In this document: in pieces, positions 55,629 through 64,000 of the stretch
How positions within the stretch are numbered: position 1 is the stretch's first letter
How the letters are laid out: every line of letters begins with the position of its first letter
Source of the DNA: Acanthamoeba castellanii str. Neff
Lineage: Eukaryota; Discosea; Longamoebia; Acanthamoebidae
Direction: 5' to 3'
DNA length: 64,000 bases
Assembly (NCBI RefSeq): GCF_000313135.1
Contig: NW_004457598.1
Location: forward strand, 204,026 to 268,025
Program-made: the position numbers and the translations under genes
Notes under the pieces: model-generated
Seen by the model: the letters and a program-made list of their open reading frames with translations, nothing else
Told to the model about the DNA's origin: nothing
The model's database searches: none

Positions 55629-58500
55629 TCAGTGTCCGCCCCTGCTGCGCTCGTGCACCGCTGCGTACTCCGAGTCCTTTGAGCACACCTTCTGCAAGCC
55701 CAGCCCACCTTGCCACGCGCACGACACAACACACGACACACACGATAGGAATTGAGTTGGACCTTGCCAAGGTGTGGGGTCGCGCTTTGGGCTTGACGTA
55801 CTCTTGCCGGACTTGGTGGCTTGTGGCGAGTCAAGAAAGGCGAGGAGGTCGGGGAAGCAGTGGACGTCCTTGCCCACCTGTACGTTGAATCCGCTCTCGG
55901 TGCGCAGCACTCGCAAGTGTCGCGCCTTGCCCTTGTCCTGCCGCCGCCCAACAGCCCGCGCGGCCCCGCCGCCAGGTATGAGTGAGCAGTCGACAACGAA
56001 GAAAACGAAGAAAACGGAAAAGAAGACAGCTTGCATACCTCGCGACTGATGGTGACACAGGAAGGGTCCTTCGCGGACAGCCGCAGAATGAATCCCTTTT
56101 TCTTGGAGGCCAGCCGTCGCTCGGCTTCCTTTGCTTCTATCGTGCCGTGGAAGCACCTGTGCAAGAAAAACGATCACAATCACAATCGATGGTTCGTTTT
56201 TTGGCTTGGTGAGGGTTTGATTAGGGTTGGTTGGTTGTGTACCCTGTCTTGCAAAGCTCAGAGAACTGACAGAAGTGTTGGGTTGAATGGAAGGAATGCA
56301 TGGAATGATCGTTAAAAAGTTGAGAAGAGCAGGGCAGGCTGCGATTGGGTAGTCCACCGTACCTTTGTGAGGATGATAGGCCGAAAGGGGCCGAAGAGGT
56401 GCGTGAATCGGCCGAAGCTCTCGAGCAACACGGTCCACTCCTGTCTGTCCCGGCTCCTCGTCATGTCTTCGTTTTGCACAGCTGAGGAATCGACCCCCCG
56501 CCCAAACCACGAGAACCGCATGACACGTCAGCATCGCAGTGTGAGCTCACCACCGCCTTGGAGGGTGGAGAGGCAAACCGAGGAGGAGCTGGGCGCATTT
56601 GGCTTCGGGCGTCTGGGCGTAGAGCTTGAGGGGAAGCTTGGGCTTGGCGTAGCGGTGGAACGCCTCCAGGAACCGGTCCCAGGTCACAGCCCACGGGTAG
56701 TGCTGCCCGTCCAGCGTACGATGTGAAGGCGGTGAAGTGGAGTGTACATTCCTAGTGAGCCAAGGGATGGGGTGAGGAATGCGTGGTATGGAATGCACTC
56801 CACATACCTTGGGTCGCAGCTCCCGCCAAAAGGTGCGAGCCGAGGAGTGTGACAGGGACAGGTCCACCACGACGCCGTCGAGGCGCATCAGCACCTCCGC
56901 AAAGCACGGCCGCGCGTCGCGGTCGTGATGCCAGCACTCGCGCAGTAGCTCCGCCACCGCCTCCGGCACAGCGTCAATGAGCGCCGGCCTCTGCTTCCCG
57001 TCTGTGCACACACACCACCCACATCAGCGTGTGGATTTCCAAAAGGCCAAGGCCAGTAGTAGCAGTAGTAGTACGAACCCACAACCGCGTGATGCAGCTT
57101 CTTGATGCTGTCGATTTCCTTGAAGGGCTTCACGCGCGTGAACAGCTCCTGTTCATTCATTTTAGAGTTTGAATACAAATCTGGTGAGCCAGACGTTTGG
57201 CGCGAAGTGAATGACCCAAACGAGAGTGTGTACCGACAAAAGTACGGCGTAGGCGTAGATGTCCGACTTCTCGCTCGCCGGCATACCCTCGAGCACTTCC
57301 GGGGCCTTGTCATAGTAAAATGAGCAAACAAAGCTTGGGCCGCGAGGCCGATGAAGGCATGCGTACGAGATAGATGGCGGTGCCGGTGACAGTGTCCTTG
57401 GGCGGCGCGTCGGGGTCGTAGGTCTCCTTGACGCACGACAGACCGAAGTCGCAGACCTTCACGTTGCCCTCGGGCGTCACCTGAACGCAACAATCCAACC
57501 ACACACCATTGAGGTCAGGTCGCTCGTTCATCCACTTAGTCACAAAGGAAGGCATCATCATGTCCAGACGTACCAGGACGTTGGCCGGCTTGAGGTCGCG
57601 GTGTATGATCGGGTCCGGCTGCAAGCAGTGCAACCAGTTCATGCCTTTGGGGAGAGCGTGAATACAAAAAATATATATATTATAATATTAGTATAAAAGT
57701 GGCTGGGCTGAAACCTTGGGCGATGCCCTTGGCGATGTTGAGCTTCTGGCGGATGCTCATCTCGACCGCGGGGTCGTGGATTATCGCGTTCAGGTCGCGC
57801 CCGGCCACGAATTCGGTGACGATCGCCAATTTACTCTTCTCCGAGCACACGCCCATCAGCAGCAGAATGCTGGGGTGCCTCAGCGCTCTGCGACGCCACG
57901 ACACGCCACGACCCCACACACGACATTCATCATCATCAGTTGATTGCGACGATCAAGTCTATCATAGATCGGGCGAGGAGTCGGCGAACCGCATGATGTC
58001 GGCTTCGCGCTGCAGAGACTCGATCTGGCTCTCGTCCATTCCATTTCGGTTGCCCAGCACTTTGATGGCCACCTGCGACCCTCGGCACATTCCCTGGGCA
58101 CGCGCTGTAGTCAGTGGTGGTGGTTGGGGGGGGGATGAAGGTGCGGTGCTCAATACCTTGTAGACGGTGCCGTGGTGCCCCTGAGCGATGACCTCGTCCT
58201 TGCTGTAGTGCAGCTCTTCGGGCCGGATGGCGCCGTTTTCCCATCCCTGCCGCCGACAAACAAAAGTTGTGGCATCATCAGAACAAACTAACCCTAAACT
58301 CAGTAACTGTGTGAACTTGGTCACCACGTGAACGGACCGTGAAAAAGAATGAAGAGGACACGGCAAGGAAGAACGAAGAGGGAGGAAAGAGGGGAGTACT
58401 TGCCAAAGACTGGTCGGGTGTCTTGTTCAGAGAGCAGTTGGGTCAGGGTCTTGACCCCGCTGTCCAGAAAGAATTGCCTCTTCTCGGCGAGCGTTGCCAT
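55629..58500 (-). CDS. SHK-type protein kinase with SH2 domain (tandem copy 1)
   Basis: Start MATLAEKRQFFLDSGVKTLT at 58500; exon 1 ends PVFGK and joins GWENGAIRPEELHYSKDEVI. Kinase: IAQGHHGTVYKG loop, [44 protein letters not shown]-lobe LLRECWHHDRDARPCFAEVL. Linker HYPWAVTWDRFLEAFHRYAK, then MTRSRDRQEWTVLLESFGRF. SH2: [53 protein letters not shown]. The C-terminus ends GLQKVCSKDSEYAAVHERSR then GGH, stop 55629. Closest in this window to the plus-strand gene at 44580-47716. It is the downstream member of a three-gene minus-strand array. 301 bases separate its start from the next stop. Confidence 0.88.
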
Positions 58501-58801
58501 CTTTTGCTGTGCGGGTGCTACTTGAACTGTTCAAGCGTTTGCTTTGGTGTGTTGTTGTTGGTTGTGGGGCTGTGTCTCTATTTGAACTGCGCAGCGAGCT
58601 TGGGGGTGTGGTCGACAATGTTGTGCACCCGGTTGCGCCAGTCTCCTGCTAAACGAATCAACTCCGCTTCGCCTGGCAATGGTTTAGCTCGGCCACAGAC
58701 GGAGCGCAAGCAAAACGCAAAACCGGCACTGCCGGTGCGCATCCAGACGGTGAAAAATACAGATAAGCGAAACAGAACCCGGAAGGAGGGGGTAGAGGGG
58801 T

Positions 58802-61800
58802 TCAGGCGTCGATGCTGAGCTCGTCCAGGCTTTTCGAGACGTGGAGCAGGGGCGAGGGCTCGTAGTTGGAGCGGTCGAGCGGCACGTCGTGGTGTACGGC
58901 AGCGAAGGGCGAATCCTTGTTGCACACCTTTGTGAGGTGCAGGCCGCCTTGTTATTGGGTGAAAGAAAAGAAAAACGTCAGCACACACGATGCGACACGC
59001 GACACGCAACACACAACACGCAACACACACGTACCCTTTTTGGTGCGCTCCTTGGCCTGGGGCGACATGAGGAAGTCGATGAGCGACGGGAAGCTGTAGA
59101 CCTCCTTCCCGATCTGCACGTTGAAGCCGTTGGGCTTCTTGGCGATTCTCTGGTGCTTGTAGCCTTCGGCCGTCTTCCGGCTGATGGTCACGCAGGTGTC
59201 GTTGTTCGCCGACACCCGCAGGAGGAAGCCCTTCTTCATGCTCGCCAGCCGGCGCTCGGCCTCCTTGGAGTCGATCAGACCGTGGAAGCACCCAGCCTTG
59301 CACAGCTCGTCGAACTGGTACATGTAGACACGTTAAAAAAATGAAGAGCGAAGAGTAAAGAACGAAGAACGAAGCGAAGAGAAAAAGAACGAAGAAGAAC
59401 GAAGGTGCGTACATCGCTGAGGATGGTGGGTCGGAGCGGGCCGAAAATGTGAAGGAAGCGAGCGTAGCTCTCAAGAGTAACGGCGAACCTCTTGTTGGTG
59501 TCGCTCGTCGTGATGTCCTTGCTCGCCACCGCTGCATCGAAGAAGGTGAGTCCGTGCGCTGGCGTGGTGTGCGTGTGCGGTGGTGCGTGTGCACGGTGCA
59601 GGGAGAGAGTGTTACCGAGAATGAGCTTGGCGCACTGAATCATGGTGGAGTCGGGCGAGAGGGCGGTGGGCTTCATGTTCATGTGCTCTCCGAATGCCAG
59701 GATGAAGTTGTCCCACTCCACCATCCACGGCAGATGCTCGGCATCCTGCAGCGCAAACCGATGAATGCGCCGTCAGCCCAATGTGCCAAGAATCGCGATG
59801 CATTCCAAACATTCGCCGCCGCATTGGGCCTCTGGCCGCGCGCAACAGGGAAACAGAGGGCGTGCGCGTACGAGTGTGTGAAGCCGCTTCCAGAGCACAC
59901 GGCCGGCCACGTCCCGGATGGTGTTATCGACAATGATGTCGTCCCAGCGGGTCAGGATCTCGGCGAAGCTCGGCCTGGCGTAGCGGTCCTTGAGCCAGCA
60001 GTCGCGGATGAGCTTGACCACGTTGTCGGGAACGCCTTCGGGAATGGGCGGCCGCTCGTCGCGATCTGTGTTCCCATCCACGATGTGAGGAATGTCGTGG
60101 AATGTGTGACAATGATGGTGGCGATGGGGTAGTACCGACGACGGTCTCACAGAAGAGCTGGAAGGAGTTCATGTGCGCGAATGGCTTGCCCTGGCGCGCA
60201 AAGAGCTCCTATCGGGTTGAATCGAGAGAGAAAAGGAACAGGAATGCAAACGTTTAAGTCAAAGAATGTCGCAGTCATCAAACAAAACAGAGCGTGTGAG
60301 GAAAGTGTGGTACCCAGAGAAGCATGCCGTACGCGTACACGTCGGATTTCTCGCTCGCGGGAATACCGCACAAAATCTCCGGCGCCTGTACCAAACGTTA
60401 GTGTGTGCAATGGTGCGTGTGCGGTGCGTGCAGTGAGTGAGGCATGGTACCATGTAGACCGGAGTGCCGACGGCCTTGTCTTTGAGGGGACCCTTGGGGT
60501 CGAACTTCTCCTTGGCACACGACAGACCAAAGTCGCACACCTTCACGTTGCCCTCGCGTGTGATCTGTCGAGTGTCGTGTCGTTGGTTGTGTTGTGTTGT
60601 GCGTTGTGTGGTTGTTGTTGTGTGGTCAGCCAAAACGCGCTCGAGCGTACAGCGAGAGAATAGGGGTGCCAAGAAGAAAATGTTGGCAAAAAACTATGTA
60701 CCAACACGTTAGGGGGCTTGAGATCGCGGTGAATGATAGGCTCGGGCTTCAGGCAGTGCAGCCAATTCATTCCTGATTGGTGCACGCACGACATACATGT
60801 TGGAAAACAGGTTAACATTTCGGAGATAAACGCCCAACACCGGGAACAAGAATAAGAAACCAGAACAGATAACAAGGAACAAGTTGAGGACGCGAGGGTG
60901 GCGAATGTGCGTGTGCGTGCGTGTGTGTCGTGTGTGTCGTGTGTGTCGTGTGCGTGCGTGTGTGTCGTGTGTGTGTCGTGTGTGTGTGTGTGTACCCTGA
61001 GCAATGCCCTTGGCGATGTGGAAGCGCTGTCGGTTGGAGATGGGGATGGAGCGGTCGTGGACGATCGAACCGAGGTCGCGACCCTCGACGTATTCCATGA
61101 CGACGGCGAGGTTGTCCTTCTCCGTGCACACGCCCATGAGCAACAGAATGCACGGATGCCGCAGCGCCCTGTTGTTGAAGAGTTTGTGGTTGTGGTTGTG
61201 GTTGTGGTTGTGGTTACAGAGCGGCAGCTGTGTGTGATTGGAAACAGGGGCGGCGGCGTACTTCATGATTTCGACTTCTCGCTTGAGCTCCTCGATCTTC
61301 TGCTGGGTGAGCTGCTGGTTGTGCAGCACCTTGATCGCCACGGGATAGCCTCTGCATCGGCCCTACACCCGAAAACGATAAGTGCCAATTCATGTTTTTT
61401 TTAAAAAAGTGACTTGTATTATTTATTTGTCTATTATTATTTATTTTATCTTCTACACTCATATTTTATTCTTATGCTTACTCGAACGGGAAGAGGGTAG
61501 AAGAAGAGAGACGAGACGAGTGGTGGTTACCTTGTAGACGGTGCCGTAGTTGCCACGAGCGATTTCATCTTCCCTCCTGTACTCGAGCTCAGAAGCTCGA
61601 ATCAGCGTGCTGCCCGTTTCCTGTGAGGTTAAAAAAGAAATGGGACGATTAGATGACAACACAATGCAAATCATGAATTAAAATTTATATTGCGCAATCA
61701 GCGGCTCTCTTAGGGATCATGCAAAGTTGCAAAAGCATCTTCTCCCTTTCGGAGATGGACATTGAATGGATGGATACCAAGACAAAGTCGCAATTCTCGG

Positions 61801-61967
61801 GGGAACAAACACAAATGCAAGTGATGCTGTCGTACCCACTCTCTTTGTTTGCGACGGTCCTCTTCCTGATTGCGGCGTTGTTTGTTGAGGCGAGTCACGG
61901 TGGCCCGTTCATCTTCGCTGTCGTCGAAGAAGGGCTCGGCATCCGCCGTTTTGTTCTGGTAGTCCAT
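58802..61967 (-). CDS. SHK-type protein kinase with SH2 domain (tandem copy 2)
   Basis: Start chosen at ATG 61967 (MDYQNKTADAEPFFDDSEDE): the frame extends back to about 62090 without an ATG and then meets a stop, so an upstream exon is also possible. The acidic/basic N-terminus ends REW and joins ETGSTLIRASELEYRREDEI. Kinase: [55 protein letters not shown] and LIRDCWLKDRYARPSFAEIL. Linker HLPWMVEWDNFILAFGEHM. SH2: GCFHGLIDSKEAERRL, FLLRVSANNDTCVTISRK, GFNVQIGKEVYSFPSLIDFL. Tail KVCNKDSPFAAVHH and SKSLDELSIDA, stop 58802. Domains are intact. The sequence LKPPN is shared with the left-edge gene. Confidence 0.88.
60905..60992. repeat. TGTGTCG/TGTGTGTCG array
   Basis: Mixed GTGTGTCGT and GTGTG units in an SHK-gene intron, running up to the donor GTACACAC. 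Confidence 0.9.
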
Positions 61968-62270
61968 CTCTGCGTTGAGCTGGGGTGCTGACGATGCCTT
62001 CTTCCTCTTGCCCAGCGTTGGCGATGTCACTTGTCTCGCGGCCTCCAGCCTGTCACACACCTCCTTTGGGTCGCGCACAGTCACGTTGTGGTCCGTTTAT
62101 GTTGTCGCCCCCTGTGCGCACTCTTCTCCGCGTTGTGGGCCGAAGCTTCTCTCTTTTCGTTTTATTTGTTTCAATTAATAAAACATTACTAAAATTAATT
62201 CGAATTCTTGCAATTCTTGGCCGAGGAAGAAGAGGAAGGTGCGTGGCTGGTGGTTGTTGAGGAACTGGTC

Positions 62271-64000
62271 TTAGTAGGGAGGCTGGCTCTTGCTGGGTCC
62301 GCTCATGAGCTTGGAGAGCTGGTCCTCGAGATCGGCCGCGTCGACGTAGCTGGAGCTCTCCTCGGGCACCTCCATGTGCACCCTGGCGTACTCCGAGTCC
62401 TTGGAGCAGATCTTCTTCAGGTGGAGGCCGCCCTTCTTGGTGCGCTCGCGCGCCTGCGGCGAGTCGAGGAAGTCGAGCACCGTGGTGAAGGAGAAGATGT
62501 CCTTCCCGATCTGCACGTTGTAGCCGTCGTCCTTCCTGAGAACCCTCTGATGCTGGAAGACGCCGTTGACCTTCCTGCTGATGGTGATGCAGGCGTCCTT
62601 CGACGACAGACGCAGCAGGTAGCCCTTCTTCAGCGCCGCTAACCGCCTCTCGGCCTCCTTGGCCTCAATCATTCCATGCCAGCACCTACATGTGTCGAAT
62701 CGTGTCGAGTAGAGTCGTGTCGTCGATGAGTTACTACGACGAGTTACATCAACCATTGGGGCGGGGGAAACGTACCCTCGCTTGCAGATCTCGTCGAACT
62801 CGGCGAGGATGGTGGACCGCAGAGGGCCGAACACCTTGAGGAACCTCGCAAAGCTCTCGCAGGTGACGACGTACTTCTTGTTGCTGTCGCCCGCCGTCTG
62901 GTCCTTGTCCTCCTCCGCTGGGTTGTTGACACAATGGCGCTCTCTTCAGTACATTGCAATGGCGATGATGGTTCGCGCGACACCTAGCACTCAATAGGGG
63001 ATTTCGGGGGCATACCGAGAGCCAACTTGGCGCACTTGTAGGTGGTGGTCTCGGGTCCCAGGGTCGACGGGTTCAGGCTGTAGTACTGGCAAAAGGCCAG
63101 CGCGAAGTTGTCCCAATCCACTACCCACGGGTAGTGGGCCGTCGACTATAGGAAAAGGAAAAGGAAAGAAATGGGCGATGAGCGAAACACACGGCACTCG
63201 AGAGGGAGAAGGAGAGAGTCATACCTCCTTCCGCCTCAGACGCTTGTAGAGCGCGCGGCCCTCGAGGTCCTTGACGACGTTGTCCACGACAATGTCGTCC
63301 AACCGATCGAGGATCTCGGAGAAGCTGGGCCTGAAGTGTCTGTCCGGGTGCCAGCAGTCCTTGATCAGTTTTCGGATGTTGCTGGGGATATCTTCGGTCA
63401 TCGGGGGCCTCTCGTGTCTGGCGCGAGTGCAACACGGAACACGGATAACGTCAGCGTTGGTGGCGAATCCAAAGATCACATGTGGTGTGTGTGGGTGGTG
63501 TGCGCGTGTGCGTGCGCGTGCTCGCTCGCTCATGGCTATGGGAAGGGCACCGGTCGATGACGGCGTCGCAGAAAGCATCGAAAGTAGGAATCTCACTGAA
63601 CGGCCTGCCCTTTCGCATGAACAGCTCCCAGAGCAGCACGGCGTAGGCGTAGACGTCTGACTTCTCGCTCGATGGCACACCGCACAGGATTTCGGGGGCC
63701 TTGTCGCGTAGAGAGCAACACGAATACATGTCAACATCGATGCCACGAACAACTCGATCGAAGGCGAGGGCACAGCATGGTACCATGTAGACGGGGGTGC
63801 CGACGGCCTTGTCCTTGGGTGGCGCCTTGGGGTCGAACCTCTCCTTGACACACGACAGACCGAAATCGCACACCTTCACGTTGCCCTCCTTGGTCACCAG
63901 GATGTTGGCCGGCTTGAGGTCGCGGTGAATGATGGGCTCGGGCTTCAGGCAGTGCAACCAGTTCATTCCTGATAGATGATGGCGATGATGACGGTGATGA
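62271..64000 (-). CDS. SHK-type protein kinase with SH2 domain (tandem copy 3, 5' end outside the window)
   Basis: The right edge cuts the gene before the catalytic loop. Visible from the edge: [73 protein letters not shown] and LIKDCWHPDRHFRPSFSEIL. The linker is HYPWVVDWDNFALAFCQYYS, followed by SNKKYVVTCESFARFLKVFG. SH2: [15 protein letters not shown] (Cys-Trp where others have Cys-Phe), YLLRLSSKDACITISRK, GYNVQIGKDIFSFTTVLDFL. C-terminus KKICSKDSEYARVHMEVPEE, then a helical tail ADLEDQLSKLMSGPSKSQPP, stop 62271. Same subtype as copy 2 and the left-edge gene. Glycine loop and VAIK lysine lie outside the window. Confidence 0.88.

Overview
The window looks like nuclear DNA of a free-living amoebozoan of the Acanthamoeba type. 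The grounds are GC-rich coding sequence, genes split by many short GT-AG introns (mostly 60-120 bases, donors often GTACG), and several SHK kinases (kinase domain followed by SH2), a family best known from amoebae. No species can be proved from sequence alone. I count about 24 protein genes, one tRNA, several pseudogene fragments and two CpG-poor decayed islands. CDS spans below run from start to stop codon and include introns; exon edges were read by eye. || Layout. 1-2220: SHK kinase cut by the left edge (minus). 2682-6474: two secreted or surface proteins with Ser/Pro spacers, a beta-helix-like protein and a C-type lectin-like membrane protein (minus). 6700-9536: TTC39/Iml2-like TPR protein. 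9702-11477: MYND-finger protein with broken frames, facing an LRR/dual-specificity phosphatase (11535-13237). 13365-16409: two tandem KGG stress-repeat genes with a shared promoter block. 16922-32498 (plus): a Methyltransf_16-type methyltransferase, a CARMIL-like PH/LRR protein, a C2H2 zinc-finger gene, a PPR protein, a TKL-like kinase with a charged coiled coil, and the CK2 beta subunit. 33247-34294: SDR oxidoreductase (minus). 34480-38900: a disturbed zone with a CpG-poor decayed element, a chimeric pseudogene made of F-box promoter plus CK2 beta sequence, an F-box/LRR gene, and a loose copy of one of its exons. 38925-43739: SulP/SLC26 anion transporter with STAS domain. 44580-47716: full-length SHK kinase (plus). 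47809-50455: CYP51-like P450. 50783-51436: small secreted protein. 51502-52911: NMN adenylyltransferase with a tRNA-Ser(CGA) antisense inside one intron. 53076-54594: F-box plus MSP-domain protein. 54680-55490: second CpG-poor island. 55629-64000: three SHK kinases in tandem (minus), the last cut by the right edge. || Themes. Signalling dominates: five SHK kinases, one TKL-like kinase, CK2 beta and an LRR phosphatase. Actin and membrane regulation (CARMIL-like), surface proteins and stress hydrophilins fit a motile, cyst-forming amoeba. Introns are loaded with CA/CG simple repeats. Five one-base-type frame breaks in three genes suggest either draft sequence errors or recent decay.
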